Shown: one piece after another, positions 50,001 to 63,556 of the stretch
Numbering within the stretch: the first letter of the stretch is position 1
Layout of the letters: each line of letters begins with the position of its first letter
Assembly (NCBI GenBank): GCA_016859345.1
Contig: CM029121.1
Location: 11,101,411-11,165,410, forward strand
Source: Istiophorus platypterus
Lineage: Eukaryota; Chordata; Actinopteri; Istiophoriformes; Istiophoridae
Reading direction: 5' to 3'
Length of the DNA: 64,000 nucleotides
Made by a program: the position numbers and the translations under genes
The notes under the pieces: generated by a model
Databases searched by the model: none
What the model was told of the DNA's origin: nothing
Seen by the model: only the letters and a program-made list of their open reading frames with translations

Positions 50001-53000
50001 GAGCTTAAGAGCATACGATCATTACTAGGAAAGTCACGACATTCAAAACCTTATTGTATGTTTTTTCAGATGAAATGTGGCGTGTGATATGGTTTTGCCC
50101 CGGCTCTTGTGGGGGTCACACAGTCAGTCAAGATTAGAGATGGTGGTTGAATGTCCTCCTAACATTTCAGCGAAACATTTGGCAGCATCAAGTTTAATGT
50201 GCAAGCAGTGTGAAGGGCTTGCTCTCATTATATCACATTGGAAAGCGTGTTCCGTGTGAGATGGAGGAGTGCTAGGGTTTATACGCATCTTCTTTCTCAG
50301 CTCCTTCCTGCCCTTGCCAGATTTCAAACCCGTTTAAGCAACCACTAATGAAAAACATTTAGCCTTTTCAGCATAGCTTAGATGGAGAAAGGAAAGGAAC
50401 TGAGTCACATTCTTTTGACCAAATGTATGGAGATGCATTGTATTCATCAGCATGGTTTATTTCAACAGAATTTTCAGATAAGCCATTCTTTCGTTTTTTC
50501 TGCACTGTGATCCCAGTACAGTGTTGTTAAGAACAAGGCTAAATTCAGAATTGAGATTAACAGGCCTGTGCAATGCATCATTTATATCTGTTTGCCTTAT
50601 GTGACATGCTATAATTACATGCTAGATGACTAAGAGCTATAGCACCTATGTTCTTTGTGCTTTCATTTGGTTCTGACGCTTCAAAGCCTTAATTGCTGCT
50701 TCGATATAAGCTGGACATTAGTTGAAAGAAGAAAGGTAATATGCCAGCAGAGAGCCACTCACAGTATGACAGCTCAGGCAATGGCAATATCAATTGTTAC
50801 AGATCCATTGATGCTGAAATATAGGTTCCAATGTAGAGTATATTGATTGAATTTAAACAGTTATACCAGTTAAACTACATCTTAACTTAAAAAAAAACAC
50901 ACACACATTTTGCACTTGGAAGCCTCTAAGAGTTTTTATGTTAGCTCAGCCCTAAGATTTCTTCCTCCTGGTTTCCCCCCTTTTTATGGCTCCTGAGCTG
51001 CAGTAATAATGGTGTTGGAGGGTTAGGGGAGGGAAAAAGGCCAGGATCCTGGAAACAAGAGCGACCCTTTGGCATCTTGACCTTTTTCTACCCATGAGGC
51101 TGGTTGTGTTGACAGGTCCTGGGTAGGGGGAAGGGTAAACCGATGGAGCCACATGGAAAAGGCTTCTAGGCAACCACTGCAAGTAAAACAAAACTACAGA
51201 CAGTCTTACTCTAAACTCAGTCTCTTGCTCCAGATTAGCATGCAATGTGGAGCGAGTTAGACAGATCCTATAAAAATATCTAAGTGCAACTTAATTCAAA
51301 GAGTTTCCTGGTTTTGTAAAAGTTTTCGTGTTCTTGACACAGCGTGTCTAAATCAGGAATAATCCTTTTACTCTTATCTTTTAATCTTTGTTCGTTTTTC
51401 TGAACTGTGCTGCATAAATAACAACATCCTGCCTGTCTTTCTGAACCTAAAATCAGTATAACTGGGTTAAAATATATTCAATCATTTAAAACCCCAGAGA
51501 GGTGGCTCAACGCTATGTCCATTTGATATCAGCTTTATTACACTGGAAGCTGGCTACAGAGCGAAAGCCCGATCATTTATAGCAATGCCCTTTTGGAACA
51601 AGCCTTTTCCATAGGCCTCGATGATGAGTGTATTTTACTCTCCTGTACTCCACTAGTGCCTGGAATCGCTAATGTGGCAGATATATGCTCACAACTAATA
51701 GATTTGCATTCCCTGGGACAGGTTTGTATCACTGTTGGCTGTCAGCACATACATTATGCCATTTAAGAAAGAATGATCACTGCTATTAACAACAAAGCAG
51801 GCCCAATTGAATAATTTAAGTAGTGGGTAGTGGCAGTGGCTCGTTGCTCATAGAAGGGAGTAGAGAATTGATCAAACATCCAGCCCTCACCCAGCTGTGG
51901 GAATATAAATAATAAAATGAGATCAGAGTGATTAATCATGGTGCCCTGTTCCAGTCTGATGCCCACTGTTTAGATTCCTCTCCTACTGAGAATCTCACTA
52001 TGGACAGCTTGATGCCACTTTGCTGTTTGCAATGGCCGATCAAATATGTCCATATCTGATGGAAGTGGGAAAGTTGGGAAGGGCTTCATGTGAAGAGTGA
52101 TGTGCTGCGTTTCCGTTTTTTTTTTCTTTTCACCTTTATCTGTACAAGGTACGTGTGACTCAGCTGCAGAAGAAAAAAGACATCCTCTCTTCCACATCAG
52201 GCCTGTTAATAAGTCTTCAAGGACTATTCCAGATTCACCTCATGTCTCCTTCTCCAGGATTTATAACCTCTGCCTCCCTCTAGAGGGAGTAAGGTTTAAC
52301 AACAGAAGATAAACAACAACATGCTTCTGCCTGTAAAACCTCACACTCACTTCAATTATAGGTTTTTAAAATTCCAGGAAATTTGCAACTATATCTGTGT
52401 GAATTTTAATTTTTACATGAATTTTAAAGAGTTGTTGACTGTTCTGAAGTGACAATGTTCACCCACATCCACCTTTGTTTGTCAGTTTGCACAATAAGAT
52501 AGCAGATACCGTGTTGTCTAAAGTATTCTTTTTATGTTGATGTTTAGATAGTCTTTGTAGAAAATTTTCCCATTAACTCTCACAAGCACATTGGACTAAC
52601 TGATAGAAGTGTGGCAAAAAGCTAATTTATATCTTCATCTGAAAGTGAAAATCTCCACTGCCACATCATAGTCGATGCATGTCGATACACAGTTATCTCC
52701 CTTGAGCTGCTTACATTGTGGGGGGTTACACATCGGTTTGAGCAGTGCATGATGAAACAGATCTGTAATGCTAAATTTATTAGAGACAGAAACACATCCT
52801 CAGCTATCAGGAGGATTTATCAGTTACTTTAGATCATGCTGCTATTTCTGGCAAATGTCTTTTAAGTATCTTGGAATAACAAGTTTTGATCCAAGATAAG
52901 ATATTTTTTTTTAAGTTCGTGGTAATGTTACTTGAGGATTGATCCTACTTAAGTGATCCCCGCTTTGACATTCCACTGATTTAGGCCAGGCCTTTTAATA

Positions 53001-53271
53001 TCATGGCTTTTTAATGCTGAAGCATTTGGAATGAGAGCTATGAATCTGTGAGGATCAAAGCGTTTTTTAAATTAACTTTTTCTTCGATGAAGTTGTGCAA
53101 TGACAACAGAAATGACAAGTGCAGAGCCAATAATATTGATAGTGAGAGTACATTTCAATTTTTCAGAAATTGTTAATTTGAAATTGATTCTACAGTCTCT
53201 GTTCTTATTTAGTTTAATTTTCTGGGTTTTTTTTTTCGTCTTAAATTCTCCCTCTGTCTTTTATGGGCATG

Positions 53272-53272
<1 letters not shown>

Positions 53273-53334
<62 letters not shown>

Positions 53335-53348
53335 GCACGCACGCACAT
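53273..53348. repeat. CA microsatellite with GCAC tail
   Basis: About 58 bases of pure CA repeats pass into a (GCAC)n tail at about 53331-53346. Confidence 0.96.
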
Positions 53349-56300
53349 ACAGTCTTCCTATTACAAATCTAGAAACTATATGTACCTATTACTGGTTCAC
53401 TGCAGCAGAGACAAATTCCCCCAATACACCCAAGAGGTTATGGATGCCTTAAACCTCCTGAGACATATGGTGTGTGATCAGAACCTTTGCCAACCTAAGC
53501 AAACATTTATGTCTTTCCCTGCTTCGCCACAAGAGGCTGCTGTCCACATATCATCTCTCCTTTGTAGAACTTTAACACTTATTACTGAGCTCATAGTGGG
53601 TGTGGGGTTGTATTGTACTAAAGGTTACTGAGGGGATGTTTATAATATTTTTCAACCCCATGTTTTAGCCCCTTAAAATAAACACTGCTGATCCAAAGTG
53701 CTTGAAATATTACTGCAAAACAAACAACCAAGCCTACGATAAAAAAAACCAAAAACATTTAACTGAAAAAACAGACACAGCCATACACACAGTGTAGAAA
53801 GAGAAAAAAAAGAGGAAAAGTCTGTTTTAACCATTTAATTTAAGTTATGAAAAGACTTAATGTAATAAAAGTAGGGAGGTACATAGTTCCTTCATTTTGG
53901 TCAGCTTCTCAAACACCTGACACTCATGTGGACTTAAATCAAGTTCATCATCTTTTTGTTTGTGAATTAATATGATACTGTAAACATGATCACATGGATC
54001 CACCTTATGCACATGGTTAAAACAACACATAGCTTTATTTGTTAGCCTTTCACCTTTACGTTCGAATTTCTCATATCCACGGCTATCACAGAAATATGAT
54101 GATGATGTGCCTCCCCAGTTACAAAAACCATTTAGATTTTGCAAGAAATAGAAGAACATACCATTTTGATTTTAAGGCCAACACACATTCTGTGTTATTA
54201 TTTATGTAGTATACATAATATCAGTATTGTACTTTTTTTCTGTACTGTATTCCATTTAAGTTCACTGATCATTGTCTTAATATTTGGCCTGGCAGAAGAG
54301 AATATCACCCTAGATCCAATGTTATTATGATGGTTGAGGAGCAACAAACCCTGCCATAAAACTAAATCCAAAATTAATGTGACTATAAATACACAAACAG
54401 ATCAAGTATCAAGAGGTTGAAGCTCCATGTTCGCGCACTGTGTCCTGACATCCAGCACAATGAGCGTGATCTTTTTTCTTTTTTCCCTTTAAACTTCATT
54501 GACTTTCTCTGTTCTATAAAACTGTGACCCCCCTCCCCAAAGAGCTCCATTCCTCACACAGAACGCCACTTATGTCACCGAGTACATGTTGAAATCACTG
54601 GCTCCTGTCTGGACATTCCTCAAAGGCTATAACCAATAGAAACAAATAACAAAACAAAGAAAGATCAGAGATGAGAGTCTGAGTAGAACAACTGGAGCAT
54701 GGAGGCAATTTTCTGTAATAAGTTAGATTTCTATTAATGGGCTTTGGGTGGCTGTTTTCTGCATTAAAATATTTTAGTGATTCAAATTTTTTGGTCTCTC
54801 ACACTGACTTCACACAGCCCAACTGCTTCACCCTTTTTCTTTCAGTCACCTCCTTTATATCTCTCTGACCTAATTATTTCCACCATAATGGTTCAGCCTT
54901 GGTGTTCTCCTGTGTACAGTGACAGGAAGAGGATAACAAAAAGAAAGATGTTTAGTTGCCATGGTACACCAAAACAAACTGTGTGAAACCGGCTGGTTCA
55001 TTGCCTGCAAGGCTATTTTTTAGTGGCAATGACAAGAGTCACTCTATGATAAACACAAATGAGGGGAAGGAAATGCAATTGTCCCAAAAAACAAAAACCA
55101 GAGGCAGGTCTGTAGGACACTGTGTCTCATGTTAGAAACCTCATGACTCTCTTGAAATCAAGAGCAGATGGAAACTCTTCTCTTCCCTCCTGCGTACCAT
55201 ACTTTCCCTCTGTGTCTTCTTCCATGTCCTTTTGAGGTTTCTGTTATTAAAGTGACATTTTTTTTCAGTGTGGTTCTGTCTTCGGCAGGGCTTTTGGTCA
55301 GCAACTACTCCAGGAGCTTCCAGTGCTACTGCAACCAGCTCCAGTTGTTCTTCCCTCTTCGACAATTTCATTTTCAGAGTTCTTTAGCCATGCTCGTAAG
55401 ACCCTGTTTTAGACGTCATAGCTGGAATCTAGAGCCCTTCTATAAACTAGCTTGGGCTGGACAATATTTATGATCTTGAGAGCTGTTTCAATGGCATGAG
55501 ACTATTCTGAGTCAAATCCCAATCATTGTATTGAAAGAGAAAGTGACGAAAATAATCAATCTCCAATTTATTTTCAAGTAAAGGGCACTTGTTTTACAGG
55601 ACCATATTTCTAAAAAAGCAATCAAATTTCCTGGAATCAAGCTTTTAAATACTGATCAAACAATGAAAAATCTATATGTATGATAATATTTTCTGAAGTT
55701 TGCAAACACCAGCTGATTCTATATTTGGCTCTGCATGGATTGGGATGGAAAGATGAGGTCTGCGGATATTTTGCATGTGCTGTAATTTGGATGAGGTTGT
55801 TGACTATTAAGACAAATTGTTTCCTATTACAGCTTTTTTCTAGTAAGGATCAGCTATGGTCTGATTCAGAGAAAAACACCTCCAATTAAAAGGTGCCAAA
55901 TAAAGGTTTTCAGACTATTTAAGTTACAATAAAACAGTGACTACTGAAAGGACCATATAGGACTGTCCATGGACATACATAGGGAAGAATTCATGGTGCA
56001 TACTGGATATTATAATGGTGTGGAGCTCACTAGGTCACACATGCATGGGCATATGCTCAGATGTGCACCATATCTCAGGCGTCCTATCTATAGACGACCT
56101 TCAGGGTGCTATAATAATCTTCACTTTAATGCAGCTCCCTGCTATGGACCTTTTTGCTGTGGGATTAGCAGGATGTAATAGGATGTGAAATCCAAGTCTT
56201 TGTCATTTCCAGCCAGGGCAGCCATGGCTGCATAGCATCTTTGGGTGGAGACTTGGGAGGACAGATTTAGAGCTTCATACAAAGTAATGTGTTAATATAT

Positions 56301-59069
56301 TTGACCTGACTTACTGTACAGGTTTAGGTAAATCAAAGCCATGCAGGGACAATTTGGGAGTGGGACTTAAAGGAAAAGTGTGGGTACATGTGAGCCAAAA
56401 CTATGTTAGGTGGCTTTGACTAGATTACTTGAATATAATATGCTTTTCAAGCAATGAAAATGCTTTGAAGTATCTGGAATCAGAGGGACTGAGGAAAGAT
56501 GTGAAACATAAATCTTGAGGCACTGTATTTTACTCAGTTTAGCCTCAAATACTTATACACACATATGATGTCCTGCAGCAGTAAAAGCTTCATATTTATC
56601 CTATCTCTTTTTCTTCCCTCCTGCTTTTCAGTTACAGGTGTGTAATAGAGGAAAATACTAAGAAGGTAAAAGGACAGACATGGCTCTGCTCCTCTTTAGG
56701 GACAGATAATTATGCATAAACACAGTGGCTGTGAAGACAGAGTAGTTAACCTTAAAAGAGTTCATAAAAACAAGCTGTCTTTATGAGGGGAGTGTTCACT
56801 TTAGAGCGTAGCGCATAAATTGGAGCATATTTGGTGTCCACTTTGACATTTTCCTGCACTGTTAAACTACTAAACTGCACATTGTCATGGCACTGTGCTC
56901 CCGGCGATAGTTGTCACTGGTTTTCCATAATGCTGCTGCAGGCATCTGTCCTACCTGTGAAGCAGACGGCCTAGTTTCTATCCACTGCATCTAATGGAGA
57001 TGGCAGGTTGTGCTATGATAGAGTGAGAGTATTAAGTGCTGGAAAAAGTGCCCGTGTTTACTCTGTGTCCAATGTGTAACCATAGAAATGGAATGAATGT
57101 GATGCCATGATTGGACTCTGGCATATTGAAACCACACGACTCCATAGTCAGACACATTCATTTTGTTTGGCCCTGTGAGAACCCCAGGACCTCAAAGATA
57201 ACATGACCAAATCAAAGCTATTAATAATGCACTGGATATACATTTTGAGACTGTACTTAATTTTTCAAATAGCCCCTGATAAACCCTCTATAAGGAATGT
57301 GTAGTCAACAGTGGATTTCATCCCTTGTCATTATGTGTATGGCTCCTAGGTAATTTGTTTCGCCCCTACTGCACCACTTCCTTCATGTACTCAGTAATGA
57401 GATTTTACTGTGCGCTGTGGGCAGGGGGCCCATTCTTTTTGACCAACTACAGTTACTGTGGTGCCAAAATGAGAAGCTTCTATAATGCAGCCAAGGATGA
57501 ACATGATCCGTGGGTCATGAGACAATGTTTGCCTTCAGGAGTAGGTCTATCACAGTAACATGATGGATAAACGTATCAGCAGGTTTCTGTTTTTTTTCTG
57601 GCAAGGTGACCAAAATTATGTTCTCCTATAGCCAAATGGGCAAAACAGCTATAATGACAAGATGGCAAATTAACACATCAGTGTATAATTTAGTTATGAT
57701 GACTTAAACAATGTCGCAACCATTGTCAGACATCTATTTGTTGTTGAGCAATGAAAACAATATATCTCCATTCCTGTCTATTTTAAGATTTTCAAGAAAA
57801 TGGAAGGGGCAACCACGGTTTTAGCACAAAAACTCTAGAATCAATAGTTTGCACAACTTTCCCACTAACTTCACTACTGTAAGATTATCGCTGTCACAAC
57901 TTCTGGTTCTCATCAGTGACAGAATCCCACTGTGGTCAGGCTATTTGAGGTCAAAGTTCTACTTAGTTCAATTCATTGAATGTAATGGATTTTTTCTGAA
58001 CAATGTTGGATGACCTTTTGGTGCGAACATCCTGTAAGTATTCCTTAATGTTTTGAGAAAATTTTCCTCCTCCTTTAACTACAGAAACCTTTTAAAACCC
58101 ACAGAATTATCTGAAACAAGTATTGTTACCAAGCTGAAATCTAGGCTGTTATTACTTAATTTTTTGTTCACGAAAAGTTAATGTTTTGTATATACATGGT
58201 ATTCTAATGACAGTGGCCCTTGCTTCCTGGAAGTTCTATTCACCACCAGTATTCACAGCTATTTTATACTTTAATATCTTAAAGAAAGTCCCAAAAGACG
58301 CATATATTCTACTCTGTGTTCTTCTGAAACACGGTAGAATACAGCTGCAGTTCTGCTGGAAATACCAAACCAATGTCCACATTAACCTGAAAGCCTTGGG
58401 TTTCATATAATAAAGTAACAGGCATCTGGACAAACAGTAGAGAGGTGTTGAAAGGTGGATAGAATTCACACCAAGCCCGACAATATATCCCCCCCCCCTC
58501 TCTATCTGGATTTTCCTTTTTTCCTGCATCACACCATCTTCATTCCTGATTTTCCTTCAAAAACTCTTTGATTTCAAACTGATTTCTAGTTTACCTACCA
58601 AACATATAGACAAAGTGGAGCACTGCTCATTTGCTCCTTCTGTGGTCAAAATCCTGCTGTTTTAGGAAACTGCCAGGGATATTTGATGCTCCTGCTCTGA
58701 GTCGTTTGATCTCTACTCCGTTTTAGCTCTTGCATGCAGCTTGGAGTCCCAGTGGGAAAAGAATAACAAATGAATTAATTCCAGTGATGCATCCAGCTGA
58801 AATAAAACACACCCAGGAGATCATACAAAATAACAACTGTTAGAAAAAAAAGTATCTTGAGCAACTGTGTTTTCACTGGCTCTTTTTTGATGTGTGTGTA
58901 AAGTCTTCAAGTTAAAAGCAGGTTTACGATATAACTTGGAAATATGTTTTGTGATCAGCATTTGTATAAATATATAATAGTGCATAGTGTTAGAAGGTTT
59001 GAGAAGGGCTCATGAGGAAAACATAATCTTTAGGTGATACTATATTTCTCTCTATTGTTATTGTTGTTA

Positions 59070-59485
59070 TTGGGAAAGTTCAACATTTTTGGGAAGCAAC
59101 TGGTTCAATTAGCTTAGCATAAAGACTGAAAACAGGGGAAAACAGATAGCTTTGGTCAGGTAACACTATCCCTCACCACAGTCAAGAAATAGTCTGGAAC
59201 ATAATCCTTGTTTTTTTCTTTGCTTTTTGTACAGATTATTCAAATGATGTTTAAAAAATGTCTTGATTTCTGAGCTTTAGAGGTGCTGGTAGGTAGATTT
59301 TGTCAGCTTTGGACCTATCCAGTTGTACCATTTCCCCTATTTTTCAGTCTTTGTGCTAAGCTAAGGTTATGGTATTCTGGCTGTACCTTCATATTGTATG
59401 AGCAGATGTTAGACTGGTGTCAGTCTCTCAGCATGAAAGAAGAGAATATTTGTATTTTGCAAAATGTCAAAGTTCTCCTTTTAGT
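59070..59485. mobile_element. MITE-like element related to 39164-39824
   Basis: Ends ggaaagttcaacatttttggg and, as reverse complement on the right, ggagaactttgacattttg are inverted repeats. Inner phrases ttagcttagcataaagactg (about 59109-59128) and the inverted cagtctttgtgctaagctaa (about 59345-59364) make the element largely palindromic. It has the same organisation as the 39-kb copy but a shorter middle. Confidence 0.65.
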
Positions 59486-59709
59486 CCTATAATAATTCCT
59501 GATAGAATGCTATTGTTAAACAGACACTTGCTTTCTGAAACAACACAGCTGCTGTTTTCAAGCTTAGCTAGGTGTGAACTTGAACAGTCAAGATTTTTTA
59601 GAAATGAACACATAAGTAATGAAGCAGACATCACCAAAACATTGGCCATGAAATTGTAGCCAGCACCAAGTCTAGTACATAAACTGGTTGTTAGGTGGGT
59701 CCCCTCATT

Positions 59710-59760
59710 GTGCGTGTGTGTGTGTGTGTGTGTTTGTCTGTGTCTGTGTCTGTTTTTGTG
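59710..59760. repeat. TG-rich microsatellite
   Basis: TG repeats passing into TCTG variants. Confidence 0.93.
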
Positions 59761-59816
59761 TGACACCATAATGAGTTAAGTGTTAAACACTGGAGTCTGC
59801 ATTCATTCACAAGCAG

Positions 59817-59824
59817 TGACGTCA
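59817..59824. promoter_or_regulatory. Consensus cAMP response element TGACGTCA
   Basis: The full 8-base palindromic CRE lies about 240 bases upstream of the candidate pamr1 start codon, in a promoter-like position. Function is inferred from the consensus only. Confidence 0.4.
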
Positions 59825-59839
59825 TGCTCAGGGTGGACC

Positions 59840-59998
59840 GGGGGGGGGGGGGGGGTTGGGAGACCACTGCAAGTGGAACTCCTTGCAAGGCTGGGCTGTA
59901 ACCTGAAGCCAAAGAAAAGGGAGAGAGGGAGAAACTGAGAGAGAAAGAGAAAGAAAGAGAGAGAGAGGGAGAAATGGAGAGAGGGGGAGGGAAGGACT
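59840..59998. repeat. G16 run followed by a GA-rich polypurine tract
   Basis: A run of 16 G (59840-59855) is followed by a purine-rich, GAGA/GGGA-type stretch from about 59908 to 59998, just upstream of the candidate exon. Such tracts are common in promoters and also prone to sequencing error. Confidence 0.85.
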
Positions 59999-60061
59999 GA
60001 AGGGCTGAGAGAAGGTGATGTCAGCTGAGTTCAGAAAGTAAACAGAGTTCCAGACTGCAGC

Positions 60062-60221
60062 ATGCTGTCTATCGGACGGGGACTGCAGCTGGGGCAAACC
60101 CATGGGGATACCCGTACAATCCCTATGACCAGCACTTTTATCTCTGGTAAGGAGGGCTGGTTCTTCTTCATCTCCCTCTTCATCTTCATCTCCTTACCCC
60201 ATGGAAGAGCCTGGCCCTACG
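60062..60221 (+). CDS. Candidate first exon of pamr1 (signal peptide)
   Basis: An ATG-initiated frame runs 53 codons plus one base to a strong donor TACG|GTAAGG at 60221/60222. The end encodes a clear signal peptide: GKEGWFFFISLFIFISLPHG, then RAWPYG. Two in-frame ATGs exist, at 60062 (A at -3) and 60125 (weaker context). In human the gene next to FJX1, on the opposite strand, is PAMR1, whose first residues also form a signal peptide (...LLLISSLPRE, from memory). Position, orientation and the ISLP resemblance support pamr1, a secreted CUB/EGF/sushi protein with an inactive trypsin-like domain. No second exon (the Cys-rich EACPGAEW region) was recognised up to 64000, so the assignment is an inference. 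It could be another secreted protein or a chance frame. Confidence 0.4.
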
Positions 60222-62206
60222 GTAAGGCATTGGCAAAGACTTTACCTTAACTGATGGTCTTTTTCCTCCCTGAACCTATCCCACATCCTCTTGGTTTATG
60301 TTCTTTGTTCTCAAAAAGCTGGCATCAGCACTCTCTCCATCCCCTCTCCGCTTTAAGAACACCGCAGCATGCCGCAAGGCTTACAAAAGAAGACCCACAG
60401 AGAGGCAGTGATGCAAAAACTAGATTTTCTTTTTTTACAGAAGCAACAGAAGAAAAACAACACTTGACAAGTTTGAACAATCATTGTCTTTACAACCTGT
60501 TTATGAAATACAGATTGAGGGATTTTCCTCCTCAAAAGAGCTCTTTGATCTTCAGACTCCTTTCTACTCATTGCAGTGGTTGTTTTGTGTGAAATTAAAG
60601 TGAGATTGTTTTGTGATTCTTGAATACTAAAAAAAAAAAACAAACAAGCAAGAAAACAAACAACAGTAGATGTTGTCATACCTTCCTTTAGGTCTGATCA
60701 ACGTCTGATCCTGGCAATCAGTAACATTTGAGCCAAGGGTTTATGGGTGAGTTCTCTGAGACACCAAGATCGACTCTGCCTGTTTACCCTTGGTGACCAC
60801 TCTTGAACTGCTGCAGGAGGACATGAGTCATTTTGGAGTCAGCCATGCTGACTGTAATAATGTGTATACCATACACCATCTCCGAGACTCCTAACAAAAC
60901 CCCTGCTCCCTGTCGGATTCCTTTTTGACCAGTTACTGTTGGGTAAAATGATACCTTCGATTTGTAATGTTGGTGAATGTTGCAGGGGACTGGGCAGAGC
61001 ACAGCTGTGTTAAACTCCAGGGATTGAGAGAGTCCTGGCATATTTACCTTCTTTTGTTATTGTCAGCTGAGCCAGCCTCAGCATGGCTTGTTCCCTAATC
61101 ATGTATAATCAACTGATGATAGCTGTTTTCTATCCACTTAAAATAGTTTCCTTTTTAAAAGCATAGTTGAGGTGTTTACATGCAAAGCCTAACCTCATAG
61201 ACATGTCTGTTTTGAGTGTTCCTGTATTTATGTCCATTTGAGCATGTTTTGGTGTCCCTACTGAGGCTTCTTTGATATGTGTAAGGCTTCCTGTTCAAGA
61301 TCCCCCACCTACATCAGTCCTGAGATGTTCTGTTTTTCTGACACACTCTCCTCATGGTCTGTTTAACTTAAGTCCACAGGGAAGTCTTCAGGGTTTCTGG
61401 GTAGTGGGCAGTAGGAAACATAGACTAACACTGAAGCAATGACATTAGGAGTTGAGAGAGTGAAATCTTAGCATAGATTTAGTTACAGGTAGGGGAAAAA
61501 AAGGCCACTGTTTAAGTATTTGGAAAAATAGCATGTTGGACATCAGACGCAAGAGTTCATTCTAAGTTTAAGGGCTAAATCCTGAAAACAAATATGCACA
61601 TCTAGGGCTCATGTTTAACCTACATATTGGTGGGTGCACATACAATATTACCCAAGTGGTAAATAGAGTGATAGGATATTTCTTTGGGTTTATGGTTTCC
61701 TGGCGGAGGGGCGTTGATTTAAAAGCGATCTACAGGATGAGCACGGGTATCAGCGCTTGGGATCGGGCTACTTTCAGATACAGAATGCTCACAGAGCCCC
61801 CCCTGGGAATTTCCCTCTTCCATAATAGCTAAATCACACCGACCTCAAAATACCAGACAGCTGCTGCGGACAGTAGGCAAAAGGAATTATACACTAGTAC
61901 ATACATGCACATATGTGCACACACAACTGCTGTAAAACAACTATTTTCCATGATACATCAACATGAAATAAGCACCATTTTGTCAGGAGGAAACTATTTG
62001 TTCAGTATTGGATATACTGTAATTATTCATTCTTCTTAACTTTTTATGACAAGGTTTCCTTCAATTATGGAAGGGAATGAGTATGACCTAATGATATTGT
62101 TAAAAGGACTATGCAAAGCTTCATGGTTAAATACAATTGAAATTGTCTGTGTTGCTAGATGCCCCTAGGGGTGAGTGAGAAAATTTCTTTAAAGAATTTT
62201 TTGAGG
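60222..62206. other. Non-coding DNA, intron 1 of the candidate pamr1 gene
   Basis: Begins GTAAGG. An A run lies at about 60630-60641. No second exon recognised; the open frame at 61611-61832 has no family features. Confidence 0.45.
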
Positions 62207-62330
62207 TTAAAGAAATAGTAAAATATGATTATTTGCTTTCTTGCAGAGAGTTTGATAAGAAGATTGATTGAATCTTGTCTAACCCTTGACAAGTATTCAC
62301 ATTTCCCAAAATGTTATATTATTCCTTCAA
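62207..62330. mobile_element. Short MITE-like copy (about 124 bp) of the same TIR family
   Basis: Left end gttaaagaaatagtaaaata and right end (reverse complement ttgaaggaataatataacat) are inverted repeats matching the ends of the 39-kb element, with a ttgcagagagtttgataaga block corresponding to its inner TIR. Almost the whole middle is absent. Confidence 0.6.
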
Positions 62331-63525
62331 GGTATAACTCAGTCAAACGTGCAGAGCAAAGATATGCCATGTTTATTATGGGTGACAGAGCCACAGCACT
62401 GTGTTGGATTTTTGATAAGCATGTCATTCAAAGGTTCTCACTGGGCTCAACTCTGCATTGTATGTGGTTGCATAGCTTTGTTCAGAGTTAAAAATAGGTT
62501 ATTAGTGTGTAGCAAGACAAGATAAATTCAAGCTACAAAGATACAGTTTCTAAGCAGTCAGCAAGAAAAAAGACAAACTAGGAATTAACTGGTTTAAATA
62601 TAACAGATAGCAGTCTGCCCAGCTGTATTTCTAATGACATATGGATATCAAATTGGAACTTAATTATACAAGTTATCTAAAAATCTAAAGGCAGCACTTG
62701 GTTATGAATGTAAGTTGGGTCAGAAGCGGATGCTGATGTGGAATCAAAACCAATAAAAAGCAGATGCTGACCTTGGGGTTTATTCTTAGCCGAATTCAGA
62801 GGCAATTGCTTCCAGAAAATGATGACATTGTGTTGGAGCTGATGCAGGTTTATGCAGTCACTTGCAAGGTCACATTAAGTGACTGCTGCACATTTTAAAT
62901 TCAGTGTAACCATTTATCAATAGTATCGCTTTTCCGGGGCTTGTGGAAGAGTTGTCTGTATCTTTGGGCCTCATTTGCATAGAATAAATTTTCAAGGTGA
63001 GAAGAAGGATACAAAACAAAACAATAATGTGAAAGTTTGTCCTTAGCAGAACTCAGGGTAAGCCGGGGCTCTCCTACCAGTAAGTTCAGACGCAAGGTCA
63101 CAGGATGAAACTTTCCGTGACCACTACTGTGCCCCTGGTGATAATGATGTCAGTCTCTGGATACAAATCACTGGTGTGCAGCTGAGAAATTCCAACTAAC
63201 AACCTGGGCCTGTCAAACTTCTGACTGGATAGAAACACTCAGTTACACATGGAGGTCTCCACCAAGTGACAGGACGTAATTTGTGATACCTGTGTGGTAC
63301 CTATTTTCACTTCCATGGCTTCTTGATACGCATGTTGAGGCGTACGCTCAGAAGTTCAACATCTGGAATGGAAAAAAAAAGCAGATACCACTTACATAAG
63401 GCCAGAAAAGCCAAAAAACCCACCGAAAACTCCGCAAGCTTAGTTACCAAAGTGAGGGGAAAAATGAATAAAATGTTTTTGATCCACTGTTAATTTGTAT
63501 TTATTTGGCTTAGTGTCAGTATCTC

Positions 63526-63556
<31 letters not shown>

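Larger units (their letters stand above)
44686..59069. other. Intergenic region between fjx1 and the candidate pamr1 exon
   Basis: About 14 kb in which no gene, pseudogene or RNA gene was recognised. Microsatellites lie at 46939-47028 and 53273-53348. Short A or T runs occur near 52108-52117, 53226-53236 and 55258-55265. Open frames here (for example 47556-47864, 53263-53631, 57325-57558) are short, overlap repeats or other frames, and show no family signature. Confidence 0.55.

Noticed and set aside
57325..57558. 77-codon frame with Cys and aromatic residues, considered as a pamr1 or slc1a2 exon
   Set aside because: It shows no match to the domain patterns of either protein, and lies upstream of the candidate first exon of pamr1.
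61611..61832. 73-codon frame in the candidate pamr1 intron
   Set aside because: No CUB, EGF, sushi or Cys-rich pattern and no convincing splice sites.
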